From: Hyphomonas sp.
GTDB lineage: Bacteria; Pseudomonadota; Alphaproteobacteria; Caulobacterales; Hyphomonadaceae
DNA: 64,000 bases
Direction of reading: 5' to 3'
NCBI GenBank assembly: GCA_016124495.1
Contig: WGNP01000007.1
Span: 186,001-250,000, forward strand
The translations under genes and the position numbers were made by a program. The notes beneath the pieces were generated by a model. It searched no databases and was not told the DNA's origin. It worked only from the letters and a program-made list of their open reading frames with translations. Each line of letters opens with the position of its first letter. Position 1 is the stretch's first letter. Positions 1 through 8,431 of the stretch are shown one piece after another.

Positions 1-40
1 CGCCCATGTTGCCGAGGCCGATGAAGGCGATCCTGATCAT
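1..40 (-). CDS. mmsB: 3-hydroxyisobutyrate dehydrogenase, N-terminal end only (cut by window edge)
   Basis: Only the first 13 codons are inside the window. They read MIRIAFIGLGNMG, the start of a Rossmann fold with the GxGxMG dinucleotide signature typical of 3-hydroxyisobutyrate dehydrogenases. The ATG follows the stop codon of the upstream enoyl-CoA hydratase gene with one base between them, so the two are probably translationally coupled. With mmsA further upstream this fits the valine pathway, where the enzyme oxidises 3-hydroxyisobutyrate to methylmalonate semialdehyde. The identification rests on 13 residues plus context; any beta-hydroxyacid dehydrogenase would look alike here. Confidence 0.6.
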   Translation of the reverse strand, partial: MIRIAFIGLGNMG

Positions 41-41
41 C

Positions 42-818
42 TCACTTATCCTCGAATCTGGGGGGGCGCTTTTCGCTGAAGGCGGCCATGCCTTCTTTCT
101 GGTCGGCCGTGCCGAACAGGCCCTGGAACAGGCGGCGTTCGAACTTCACGCCTTCCGTGGTCGGAAGTTCGAGGGCACGGGCCACCATTTCCTTGGCGGC
201 CATCAGCGACGGCACCGAGAAGGATGCGATCTCGTTTGCGGCAGCAAGCGCCGCCTCCATCAGCGTATCATGCGCAACGACGCGCGAAACAAGGCCGATC
301 CGGTCTGCTTCAGCGGCGTCGATCATCCGGCCTGTCAGCACAAGGTCCATCGCCTTGGCCTTGCCGACTGCCTTGGTCAGACGGATGGAGCCGCCCATGC
401 CGGGTGTGACGCCGAGCTTGATTTCCGGCTGGCCGAACTTTGCCTTGTCGGAGGCGATGATCAGATCGCACATCATGGCGAGTTCGCAGCCGCCGCCGAG
501 CGCGAAGCCGTTGACCGCAGCGATCACCGGCTTGCGACTGGCGGCGAATCGGTCCCAGCCGGCGAAATAGTCATCGACATACATGTCCGAGAAGGATTGC
601 GGCTGCATCTCCTTGATGTCGGCGCCTGCGGCAAAGGCCCGGCCCGCACCCGTCAGTATGCTGACGGCAAGACCCGTGTTGCGGTCGATGGCCGCGAAAC
701 ACGCGGCAACCTCAGACATGATTTCCGCATTCAGCGCGTTCAGGCTGTCCGGCCGGTTCAGCGTCACGACCGCAACGCGGCCCTTCTGCTCGAAGGTGAT
801 GGTCTTGTAAGTCGTCAT
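42..818 (-). CDS. enoyl-CoA hydratase/isomerase family protein (crotonase fold)
   Basis: A 258-residue crotonase, the usual family length, starting at MTTYKTITFE. The ORF is open 23 codons further upstream, but that extension has no family character. Visible motifs are the first oxyanion-hole segment AGADIKEM and the second, NGFALGGGCELAMMCD, followed by the catalytic-region GQPEIKLGVTPGMGGSIRL with the active-site glutamate. Crotonases hydrate 2-enoyl-CoAs; next to mmsA and mmsB the likely substrate is methacrylyl-CoA from valine, but this sequence resembles general short-chain enoyl-CoA hydratases as much as a dedicated 3-hydroxyisobutyryl-CoA hydrolase. It is probably in one transcript with its neighbours. 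Confidence 0.9.
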   Translation of the reverse strand: MTTYKTITFEQKGRVAVVTLNRPDSLNALNAEIMSEVAACFAAIDRNTGLAVSILTGAGRAFAAGADIKEMQPQSFSDMYVDDYFAGWDRFAASRKPVIAAVNGFALGGGCELAMMCDLIIASDKAKFGQPEIKLGVTPGMGGSIRLTKAVGKAKAMDLVLTGRMIDAAEADRIGLVSRVVAHDTLMEAALAAANEIASFSVPSLMAAKEMVARALELPTTEGVKFERRLFQGLFGTADQKEGMAAFSEKRPPRFEDK

Positions 819-907
819 TTCAATTGGCCCAGTTTTAAGGTTGTGGCAGCGTGTCTGCGCAGAAGGCTCAACGGACCGGGCAGCCAAAGCCCGCTCTTGA
901 GCGGCAA

Positions 908-1690
908 TTACGTCGCCCCGGGAGGCGGCCCTGGCGGCGGCGGGAAGTCGAGGCCGCTGGTGCCGGCAAGCGGGGTGCCTGCAACGACGGCCTCATAGAC
1001 CGCTTCGCCCACCGGCGAGAACCCGATGACCCGCGCCAGAAGGGTTGCCCCTATCAGGATGCCGATCCCCCAGAACCAGGCCGGGTGTGGCCGTCCGTGG
1101 GTGCGCCAGTCGTAGAGGATGCCGATGACCGGGAAGATCAGCGCGACCAGCGCTGCAATCTCGAAGGCATAAGGTGGCAGCAAAGGCATCGGCAGGAGCC
1201 GTCCGAAACCCGGCCCCATCAGCAGCACGAAGGAACCGATCTGCAGGCGTGCATGCCAGTCGGTCTGCCTGCGCAATATGTAGGCTGCGACGAGCAGGCC
1301 GATCGCGGCATAGAGCAACAATGGATTGGCGATGATGAAATGCTGCGGCTGGAAGAAGAACGGCGTGCGCCCGGTCTGCACCGCCGCGACCGTTATCCAG
1401 GTTCCGAAAACAAGAAGGCCGAGCGCCCAGATGGCCGCCAGCTTGCCGACATTCCGGTGAAGCGCAATGTTGCCCGCTCCGGCGAGCCAGACTTGCGTCA
1501 GTACAATGGCGACCCAGCCCATGAACACAACGGCGTGGGCGTGAACCACCAGCGGCGCGCCGAAGCCCGACCGGCCCATTGCCAGCTGGACGACGAAACC
1601 GGCCACAAGGATGAGGGCCATGCCGGTTGCGAGGTTGCGGATAAAGCGGCGATCGTCCGCCACGGGCGCAGAAGTATGGGCAGTCGTCAT
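908..1690 (-). CDS. polytopic membrane protein of unknown function
   Basis: A 260-residue protein with about seven hydrophobic segments, starting with a short cytoplasmic N-terminus and a first helix near residues 22-38. Histidines sit at helix ends in HAHAVVFMGW (about residues 50-59) and LHRNVGKL (about 77-84), a pattern seen in an uncharacterised family of alphaproteobacterial inner-membrane proteins and reminiscent of haem- or metal-binding membrane proteins. The C-terminal tail is proline-rich. It lies between mmsA and an enoyl-CoA hydratase gene on the same strand, so it may be co-transcribed with valine catabolism, but no role in that pathway is known to me. Function not assigned. Confidence 0.7.
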   Translation of the reverse strand: MTTAHTSAPVADDRRFIRNLATGMALILVAGFVVQLAMGRSGFGAPLVVHAHAVVFMGWVAIVLTQVWLAGAGNIALHRNVGKLAAIWALGLLVFGTWITVAAVQTGRTPFFFQPQHFIIANPLLLYAAIGLLVAAYILRRQTDWHARLQIGSFVLLMGPGFGRLLPMPLLPPYAFEIAALVALIFPVIGILYDWRTHGRPHPAWFWGIGILIGATLLARVIGFSPVGEAVYEAVVAGTPLAGTSGLDFPPPPGPPPGAT

Positions 1691-1782
1691 GAAACTCTCC
1701 CCGGTTTCGACAGAAGCTCGACAACGGAGTAACCCAGGTCCCAGCCGCTCACAAGCGGCCGGAAAGTACGGGGTCGGACAGC

Positions 1783-2031
1783 CTACTTGAAAACCTCCTC
1801 AGGCTCTGCCTTCGGGTTCCGGTCCATGCGCGCCGTCATCAGGCAGGCCTGCCCCACAAGGAGAAAGAGCACAGAAACAACGCCAGCGAGAAGGATTGCG
1901 GGCCCAAAGTAAAGCAAGGTGTCTCCACCCGACATCACCGCCGAACCGATCAGCCAGAAGCCGCTTGCGGCAAAGAATGCGCCAATTGCAAAGGACAAGA
2001 CTGCCATTCCCAGAGCCAACAGCCTGATCAC
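1783..2031 (-). CDS. small two-helix membrane protein, unknown function
   Basis: An 82-residue protein with two hydrophobic segments, roughly residues 3-27 and 40-66, and a charged C-terminus (DRNPKAEPEEVFK). It lies 26 bases downstream of mmsA on the same strand, so it is likely part of that transcript. I do not recognise the family. The regular alternation of two clear transmembrane spans, a basic residue near the N-terminus and the position between same-strand genes argue that it is real, but no function can be read from it. Confidence 0.6.
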   Translation of the reverse strand: MIRLLALGMAVLSFAIGAFFAASGFWLIGSAVMSGGDTLLYFGPAILLAGVVSVLFLLVGQACLMTARMDRNPKAEPEEVFK

Positions 2032-2057
2032 GTTCGGCGTCCCTTTGCCGGCCTGCT

Positions 2058-3554
2058 CTAACCCATTGTCGGGATGACAAACGCCTGATCGCCGACATCG
2101 CCGTCCGGCCAGCGCTGGGTGACGGTCTTGATCTTGGTCCAGAACCTGATGCCTTCCGGGCCGTGCTGGTTGGTGTCACCGAAGGCGGAGCGCTTCCAGC
2201 CGCCAAAGGTGTGATATGCCACCGGCACCGGGATCGGAACGTTGATGCCGACCATGCCGACATTCACCTGCGCCGCAAACTCGCGTGCGGCGCGGCCATT
2301 CGAGGTGAAGATCGCGCACCCGTTCCCGTACTGATGATCCGAGGCATAGCCGGCGGCTTCCTCGAGCGTCTCAGCACGCACGACCTGCAGCACCGGCCCG
2401 AAGATTTCCTCATGATAGGATTTCATGCCGGGCTTCACATGATCGAACAGAGACGGGCCGATGAAGAAGCCCTTCTCGTGACCCTGCAGCGAATGACCCC
2501 GGCCATCAATGACGAGCCTGGCGCCTTCGTCGACACCCATCTGGATATAACTTTCAATCTTCGCCTTGTGCGCGGCGGAGACGACCGGGCCGTAATGCGC
2601 ATCCTTGTCGGTCGAGATGCCGATCTTCAGCTTCTGCGCCTCGGCTGTCATCCGCTCGACGAACTCATCCGCCGTCTTCTTGCCCACCGGCACGGCCACC
2701 GGCAACGCCATGCAGCGTTCGCCGGCCGAGCCATAGGCTGCGCCGACGATGTCTTTCACCGCCTGCTCCATGTCGGCGTCCGGCAGGATGATACCGTGGT
2801 TCTTCGCGCCGCCCATCGCCTGCACGCGTTTTCCGTGGGCGGTGCCCGTCGAATAAACGTATTGTGCGATGTCGGACGACCCGACGAAGCTGACAGCCCT
2901 GATGTCCGGGTGCGTGAGGATGGCGTCGACGGAAACCTTGTCGCCATTGACGACGTTCAGCACGCCCGCCGGGGCGCCGGCCTCGAGCATCAGCTCGGCG
3001 AGGCGCATGGGAACTGAAGGGTCTTTCTCAGAGGGCTTCAGGATGAATGTGTTTCCGCAGGCGATGGAGACGGCGGCCATCCAGCACGGGATCATGGCGG
3101 GGAAGTTGAACGGCGTGATGCCGGCGCAGACGCCGAGCGCCTGGCGCATCGAGTAGACATCGATGCCGGGGCCGGCCCCTTCGGTATACTCCCCCTTCAG
3201 GAGGTGCGGCACGCCGCAGGCAAACTCGACCACATCGAGGCCGCGCTGGATGTCGCCCTTCGAGTCGGCGATGACCTTGCCATGCTCGGACGACAGGAGA
3301 TGCGCGAGGTCGTTCATGTTGGCTTCGACGAGGCGCTTGAACTCGAACATCACGCGGGCGCGGCGCTGCGGGTTGGTGTTCGCCCAGGCCGGGAGGGCTG
3401 CCCTGGCGGCGTCGACAGCCGTGCCAAGTTCCGCGGCGGTGGCGAGCGCCACACGGGCCTGAACTTCGCCGGTGTTCGGATTGTAGATGTCGCCAAACCG
3501 GCCGGATTTACCCGCAACGGCCTTGCCGCCGATGAAATGATGCACTTCGCGCAT
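2058..3554 (-). CDS. mmsA: CoA-acylating methylmalonate-semialdehyde dehydrogenase
   Basis: A 498-residue aldehyde dehydrogenase of normal length. It converts methylmalonate semialdehyde plus CoA and NAD to propionyl-CoA and CO2, a late step of valine degradation. Family-specific stretches are visible: ITPFNFPAMIPCWM near residue 145, FILKPSEKDPSVP, and the nucleophile in GSAGERCMALPVAV (Cys281). The usual ALDH general-base glutamate is replaced by the MMSDH pattern AMGGAKNHGIILPDAD, which distinguishes this subfamily from hydrolytic ALDHs. It is first in a minus-strand series leading through two membrane proteins to an enoyl-CoA hydratase and mmsB. The 235 bases upstream separate it from the divergent efflux genes and should hold its promoter. 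Confidence 0.95.
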   Translation of the reverse strand: MREVHHFIGGKAVAGKSGRFGDIYNPNTGEVQARVALATAAELGTAVDAARAALPAWANTNPQRRARVMFEFKRLVEANMNDLAHLLSSEHGKVIADSKGDIQRGLDVVEFACGVPHLLKGEYTEGAGPGIDVYSMRQALGVCAGITPFNFPAMIPCWMAAVSIACGNTFILKPSEKDPSVPMRLAELMLEAGAPAGVLNVVNGDKVSVDAILTHPDIRAVSFVGSSDIAQYVYSTGTAHGKRVQAMGGAKNHGIILPDADMEQAVKDIVGAAYGSAGERCMALPVAVPVGKKTADEFVERMTAEAQKLKIGISTDKDAHYGPVVSAAHKAKIESYIQMGVDEGARLVIDGRGHSLQGHEKGFFIGPSLFDHVKPGMKSYHEEIFGPVLQVVRAETLEEAAGYASDHQYGNGCAIFTSNGRAAREFAAQVNVGMVGINVPIPVPVAYHTFGGWKRSAFGDTNQHGPEGIRFWTKIKTVTQRWPDGDVGDQAFVIPTMG

Positions 3555-3789
3555 GGCGTGACTCCCTGTTCTCTGGCGGGCGTTATAGGCTTACCCTCGC
3601 CCGAGATACATGACGAAATTCGCCGCCCATACCCTGCCAAAACGGCTTGCCGCAAAATCGAGCTTGCTTGCCTCTGCGTTAGGTTCCGGATCAATGTAGA
3701 CAGGCGGCGAACGCAACGCACAAAGACGCGTCCGCTGGCAGGCCGTCAGGGAGGAGCATACCGGCGTTTTACCATGCCGGAACAGAGCG

Positions 3790-4965
3790 ATGGACGGCGA
3801 TACGCAACTTTTGACCGAAACCAGGCTGACAGTGCGGCAACGCGCCGCCGAACTGCTCAGCTCGCCCCGCAACCGGCAACGAATCGCGATCGCCGCCGGC
3901 CTGCTCCTGCTGCTGCTGACCGCGCGCATCGTGATGGACCGGGCCGCTTACGTCTCCACCTCCGATGCCCGGATTGCAGCCGACATGATCGCCGTCTCAA
4001 CCGACATCTCCGGGCGCATCACCAGCGTTGCTGTCAGCGAAGGCGACCGCGTGGCCGCAGGCGACGTGCTCTACACGATTGACGACCGCGAAGCCGCTTT
4101 CATGCTGGCCCAGTACGAGGCTGAGGCAAATCGGCTGCGCGCCGAGATTGCGCGGGAGGAAGCGCGCGCCGGGCTCGCCACGTCCAAGGCGGGCAGTCAG
4201 GTGGCCGCGCGCCAGGCCAGCACCCGGTCGGCGTCCGCTTCGGTCGAGGCTGCGCGGTCGAACCTCGAAAATGCACAGCAGGAACATGATCGCACCAAAA
4301 ACCTGTTCGAACAGGGACGGATTGCGAAAAGCACTTACGACCAGGCGAAATACGCGCTCGATACGGCCGCGCAGGCTCTGCTGCGTGCGCAGGCAGAGCG
4401 CGAGACCGCAGCCGCCGACCAGCGCACCGCCAGCATCACAGGCCAGGAAGTCCGCCTGATCGACTATGACCTTTCCGTCCTTCAGGCGGAACTCGAACAG
4501 GCTGTCGCGCGGGTGGAGGCGCAGAAGGTCGTGCTGGACCAGCACACCATCCGGGCGCCGGTCGACGGCGTGATCGATGAATTGTTCTATGATGCCGGTG
4601 AGCATTCCCTGCAAGGTTTCCGGATGGCGCTGATGCATGATCCGGGGGCGGTCTGGGTGTCCGCCAATATCAAGGAAACCGACATCCGGAATGTGCACCC
4701 CGGGGCGCTTGTAAAGGTCAAGGCTGACAGCAATCCGTCCGCTGACATACAAGGCCGCGTGACCCGCGTGCGCGAAGCCACACTGTCCGAAGCGGCGATG
4801 ATGCCCAATCCGAATGCCAACGGCGTGTTCACCAAGATCACGCAGCGCATCAAGGTGCGGATCGATCTCGAGCCAACAGATGTGCACTTACGCACGGGCA
4901 CGATGGTCAGCATACGTATACGTAAGTCAGATGGTCCCGCCGCGCGGGCGCCGGCAGCGCCTTGA
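3790..4965 (+). CDS. HlyD/EmrA-type membrane fusion protein
   Basis: 391 residues. A short cytoplasmic N-terminus is followed by one membrane anchor (about residues 31-48), a biotinyl-lipoyl half-domain (DISGRITSVAVSEGDRVAAGDVL), a long alpha-helical hairpin rich in Ala, Glu and Arg (about residues 105-245), the second lipoyl half (IRAPVDGVIDELFYDAGE) and a beta-barrel. This is the periplasmic adaptor of a tripartite export system, linking an inner-membrane pump to an outer-membrane channel. The next gene, which overlaps its stop, encodes the pump. No outer-membrane TolC homologue is nearby. Substrates are unknown. Confidence 0.9.
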   Translation: MDGDTQLLTETRLTVRQRAAELLSSPRNRQRIAIAAGLLLLLLTARIVMDRAAYVSTSDARIAADMIAVSTDISGRITSVAVSEGDRVAAGDVLYTIDDREAAFMLAQYEAEANRLRAEIAREEARAGLATSKAGSQVAARQASTRSASASVEAARSNLENAQQEHDRTKNLFEQGRIAKSTYDQAKYALDTAAQALLRAQAERETAAADQRTASITGQEVRLIDYDLSVLQAELEQAVARVEAQKVVLDQHTIRAPVDGVIDELFYDAGEHSLQGFRMALMHDPGAVWVSANIKETDIRNVHPGALVKVKADSNPSADIQGRVTRVREATLSEAAMMPNPNANGVFTKITQRIKVRIDLEPTDVHLRTGTMVSIRIRKSDGPAARAPAAP

Positions 4966-6608
4966 CAGAGGCGGCGGACCTCGCGGTTCCCGCAAGCAGT
5001 GGCCCGCGCCCCGTCTCGCCGGGCGACATCCCCCCGAATGCCGGCCGCGCGATCCGCGCGCGCTTCACGCAGTTCGGCGCCAACTACCGCTGGTTCCTGC
5101 TGCTGACGATGCTGATGGGCTCGATGGCGACCATGCTTGCGGCAACGACGGTCAACGTCGCACTGCCCGCCATGATCGGCGCGTTCGGGCTGGGCCAGGA
5201 CCAGGCGCAATGGATGTCCACGGCCTTCCTGGCGTCATCAACGCTGGCGATGCTCGCAAACGCCTGGGCCATGGCCACCTATGGCCCGCGCGCAACGTAC
5301 ATCTTCGGCATGGCAACCTTCATCATCGGCTCCCTGCTCGGCGCTGTCAGCACCACTCTGGAAATGCTGATCGTCGCCCGCGCCTTGCAGGGCGTCTCGG
5401 CCGGGCTTCTGCAACCCATGTCGATGTTCCTGATCTTCCAGACCTTTCCGGACCGGTTGCGGGGCACGGCGATGGGCCTGTTCTCGATCGGCGTTGTTCT
5501 GGCGCCCGCCTTCGGTCCTGCCCTCGGCGGCATTGCGGTGGACCTCGCCAGCTGGCGCCTCGTGTTCGTCGCCACGCTGCCGCTGGCCATTATTGCGCTC
5601 GCCATTGCGCCCTTCCTGATGCCGAACGGAGAGCGGCAAAGCCATGAGAGGAAGCCGCCCCTGGACTGGCAGGGGCTCTGCCTGCTGGCGGTCGCCCTCG
5701 TCGGCCTCCTCTCCGCCTTTGCGGGCGGCAACCGCGATGGCTGGGATTCGGATACGACCTTCATCAAGATCGCGGTCGCGCTCGCCGCAGGCGTCGTCTT
5801 CTATTTCTGGGAACGCCGCCATCCCTTTCCGGCGCTCAATCCGGCGATCTTCAGATATCGCCAGTTCTGGTCGGCGGGCCTCATCATCGTCGCTACCGGC
5901 ACAGCCATCTATGGTTCGACCTATCTGATCCCGCTTTTCGTCCAGATCGTCCAGGGCTACTCGCCGACAGCCGCGGGTGTGATGATGATCCCCGCAGGCC
6001 TCGCCATGGTCGTCGGCTTTCCCATTGCAGGGCGCCTGACCGACCGGATGGACCCGCGCTGGCTGCTGACATTCGGCATTCTCTGCTTTGCGATATCCGG
6101 CTTCCTGCTCTCCGGCGTGACGGCGTTGACGCCCTACTGGGTGCTCGTCAGCTGGATCATGCTCAGCCGTGTCGGCATCGCCTTCTGTAATCCGCCCGCG
6201 AACACCACCGCCGTCCGCGCCGTACCGTTGCACCTGCTGGCCTCGGCGACGGGGGGTGTTTCCTTCCTGATGCAGGTGGGCGGCGCGTTCGGTGTCAACC
6301 TGCTCGCCGTGCTGCTGCAACGCCGGACCATCTTTCACGGCGACCATCTCGCCGCCGAGATGACCGAGTCGAACCCCCAGTTCCTCTACCAGCACGCCAT
6401 GCAATCGCAGGCGCTCGAGGCAAGCGGCATGCCGCCGCTGACGGCGTTCACCAGCTCATTCGAAGCCATCGGCGGCCAGATCGCGATGCAAGCTACAATA
6501 CTCGCGTTCCGCGACTGCTTCTTCGTCATCGCGGTCTGGTTCGTCATCATCCTCTCCGCCATCGCCTTCATGCCGAAGCCGCAACTGCAGATGGCCCAGA
6601 GCCGCTGA
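4962..6608 (+). CDS. DHA2 family (EmrB/QacA-like) MFS multidrug efflux transporter
   Basis: 548 residues with 14 predicted membrane spans, the DHA2 hallmark, compared with 12 in other MFS subfamilies. The motif PMSMFLIFQTFPDRLRGTAM and the motif-C-like segment GVVLAPAFGPALGGIAVD are present. The start chosen is a TTG whose last two bases begin the stop codon of the adaptor gene (TTGA overlap), giving tight coupling; a later ATG would remove part of the cytoplasmic N-terminus only. Together with the preceding adaptor it should form a proton-driven EmrAB-like exporter of hydrophobic compounds. No regulator gene adjoins the pair. Confidence 0.9.
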   Translation: MTEAADLAVPASSGPRPVSPGDIPPNAGRAIRARFTQFGANYRWFLLLTMLMGSMATMLAATTVNVALPAMIGAFGLGQDQAQWMSTAFLASSTLAMLANAWAMATYGPRATYIFGMATFIIGSLLGAVSTTLEMLIVARALQGVSAGLLQPMSMFLIFQTFPDRLRGTAMGLFSIGVVLAPAFGPALGGIAVDLASWRLVFVATLPLAIIALAIAPFLMPNGERQSHERKPPLDWQGLCLLAVALVGLLSAFAGGNRDGWDSDTTFIKIAVALAAGVVFYFWERRHPFPALNPAIFRYRQFWSAGLIIVATGTAIYGSTYLIPLFVQIVQGYSPTAAGVMMIPAGLAMVVGFPIAGRLTDRMDPRWLLTFGILCFAISGFLLSGVTALTPYWVLVSWIMLSRVGIAFCNPPANTTAVRAVPLHLLASATGGVSFLMQVGGAFGVNLLAVLLQRRTIFHGDHLAAEMTESNPQFLYQHAMQSQALEASGMPPLTAFTSSFEAIGGQIAMQATILAFRDCFFVIAVWFVIILSAIAFMPKPQLQMAQSR

Positions 6609-6719
6609 TCGCAGCCCCCCCTTGTAGTGACCGTCGCGACCGTTACCCGGGCCGTTGGAACCAGGGCCGGAGATGGGCATTGTGCAGCGGCGCCTTCAGC
6701 CCGGAAATCCAGAGTTCTG

Positions 6720-6935
6720 ATGAAAAAGATGCTGGCCTTCGTGAACCATCATTCGGGTTCGGTGCCTGAAGACGGCAGCGAAGCGCCGGAGCGCGTCCTG
6801 TCCGGTCCGGGCTACACGGCGGACATCATTTCTTCTGAGGAAAGGGACGTGAAGGCGGCACGGCTGCTGCCTCTCAATACGGCGCGCGGCTGGCAATCGC
6901 GTGCGAACTGGGCCGAAGCCCCAGACCCGGGTTAA
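6720..6935 (+). pseudogene. truncated diacylglycerol kinase-like fragment
   Basis: A 71-codon reading frame beginning MKKMLAFVNHHSGSVPEDG. The opening matches the start of the diacylglycerol/lipid kinase catalytic fold (a beta strand, then the N-x-x-S-G nucleotide loop, then a helix ending in a glycine, here SGPGYTADI). After roughly 45 residues the similarity stops and the frame ends without the GGDGT motif that carries the active site. Intact family members are about 290-320 residues. I read it as the N-terminal stump of a deleted lipid kinase gene, lying between the efflux pair and the lactone oxidase gene. A chance similarity of a short frame is possible. Confidence 0.4.
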
Positions 6936-7003
6936 CCGCTCCGCTACGGCCACTTGTTCCGCCGCTCCAAACCGGTGCATGCTCATCCGGGGAGGACAAC
7001 CGG

Positions 7004-8431
7004 ATGAAATTGACGCGGCGCCATATGCTTTTCGCAGCGGCCGGCACAGGCCTCGCCGCCGGGGCCGTCGCGGTGCAGAAAATCGGCTGGGACAGCAAGT
7101 CCTTCACCCGCAAGGGCTATGTCGCAGGCGCCCCGCAGGCCCCGCCCGGCGAAAGCAGCTGGATGAACTGGGCGGGCACCGAGCGCGCCACACCGCAGCA
7201 AATCGCCTTCCCGGAAAGCGTCGAGGCCGTCGCCAATACGATCAGCAACGCCAGGGGCCGCATCCGCCCGGTCGGCAGCGGCCACTCCTTCACGGGCCTT
7301 GCAACCACCGAAGACACGCTGGTCATGGTCAACGCCCTGTCCGGCCTGCTCAGCTATGACGCCGCGACCGGCGAAGCCCGCTTTGGCGCCGGCACACCGC
7401 TCTTCCAGGTCAGCGAAGAACTGGCCGCGAAGGGCCGCGCCTTTGACAACCAGCCCGACATCGACTCGCAAACCCTCGCCGGCGCCTTCGCCACCGCCAC
7501 GCACGGCACCGGCAATGACCTGCCCGCCCTGCACGACAACCTTACCGCCTTCCAGATGGTCACCGCCGACGGCAGCCTCCGTGATGTCACGCGCGCGTCG
7601 GATCCGGACCTGTTCGAAGCGGGAAAGGTCTCCCTCGGCGCGCTCGGCGTGATGACCGCGTTCACGCTGCGCAGCGTGCCCGCCTACCGTCTGAAGCGCA
7701 CCGTCACGGTCGAGGATGCCAGGGACTTCCTCAGCCGCCTGGGGCAGACGGCCAGCGCACACCGCAACTTCGAGTTTTACTATTTCCCCCACACCGGCCT
7801 CGTCGCCAGCATTGTGCACGATCTGACAGATGCACCGCCTACGGAGGCTGGCGCCGGCGATGACGACGAATTCCTGCAAGGCCTGAAGACGCTGCGCGAC
7901 GAACTCGGCTGGGCGCCCTGGCTGCGAAGGACGATTGCGCGGTCGCAGTTCCCAAAGGGCATCGTCGAAGAGCGCGTGAACGAGTCACGCGTCCTCCTCT
8001 CGACCGTCCGGCCGACCCGTTTCATCGAGATGGAATACCACCTGCCGCGCGAGCGCGGGCCGGAGATGGTCGAGCGCGTGATGCGCAAGCTTGACGAGCG
8101 CGGCGAAATTTTCTTCCCGATGGAATATCGCCACATCGCGCCCGACACGGCCTGGCTCAGCCCCTTCAATGCCGGGCCCCGCGCCTCCATCGCCATCCAT
8201 GCAGCCGCCGATGAAGGCTACGACTATTTCTTCTCCGACTTCGAACCGATGTACCGGGAAGCGGGCGGCCGCCCGCACTGGGGCAAGCTGCACTCGCTCG
8301 GCCGCACCGAATTGACGCAGCTTTATCCGGAATACGAACGCTTCCTCGCCTTGCGCCGCGAACTCGACCCCGGCGGAAAGTTCCTGAACGCGCATCTGGC
8401 CAGGCTGTTCGGAGAGAGTTTTGATGGTTGA
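7004..8431 (+). CDS. FAD-linked D-arabinono-1,4-lactone oxidase family protein, exported
   Basis: 475 residues. The N-terminus MKLTRRHMLFAAAGTGLAAG carries paired arginines before a hydrophobic stretch, resembling a Tat signal for export of a folded flavoprotein. The FAD-binding loop IRPVGSGHSFTG follows (His94 lies where related aldonolactone oxidases bind FAD covalently), then TLAGAFATATHGTG, and the C-terminal ALO domain with FFPMEYRHI and the diagnostic HWGKLHSL. Family enzymes oxidise sugar-1,4-lactones or related polyols with O2. The next gene, whose start overlaps this stop, encodes another Tat-type enzyme, so the two probably act together in the periplasm. The substrate cannot be read from sequence. 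Confidence 0.9.
   Translation: MKLTRRHMLFAAAGTGLAAGAVAVQKIGWDSKSFTRKGYVAGAPQAPPGESSWMNWAGTERATPQQIAFPESVEAVANTISNARGRIRPVGSGHSFTGLATTEDTLVMVNALSGLLSYDAATGEARFGAGTPLFQVSEELAAKGRAFDNQPDIDSQTLAGAFATATHGTGNDLPALHDNLTAFQMVTADGSLRDVTRASDPDLFEAGKVSLGALGVMTAFTLRSVPAYRLKRTVTVEDARDFLSRLGQTASAHRNFEFYYFPHTGLVASIVHDLTDAPPTEAGAGDDDEFLQGLKTLRDELGWAPWLRRTIARSQFPKGIVEERVNESRVLLSTVRPTRFIEMEYHLPRERGPEMVERVMRKLDERGEIFFPMEYRHIAPDTAWLSPFNAGPRASIAIHAAADEGYDYFFSDFEPMYREAGGRPHWGKLHSLGRTELTQLYPEYERFLALRRELDPGGKFLNAHLARLFGESFDG

Noticed and set aside
3204-4082. Plus-strand frame joining the mmsA region to the start of the HlyD gene
   Set aside because: Antisense to mmsA for most of its length, and overlaps the clear HlyD frame.
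5238-6404. 388-codon minus-strand open frame opposite the DHA2 transporter gene
   Set aside because: Long antisense frames are common in GC-rich DNA; its composition (Glu, Arg, Gly, His) has no domain signs and the plus-strand gene is certain.
6890-6965. Minus-strand tRNA-like sequence (GTAGCGGAGCGGTTAACC followed by a GTTCG)
   Set aside because: It resembles a D arm and part of a T loop, but no acceptor stem or anticodon stem of proper length can be formed.
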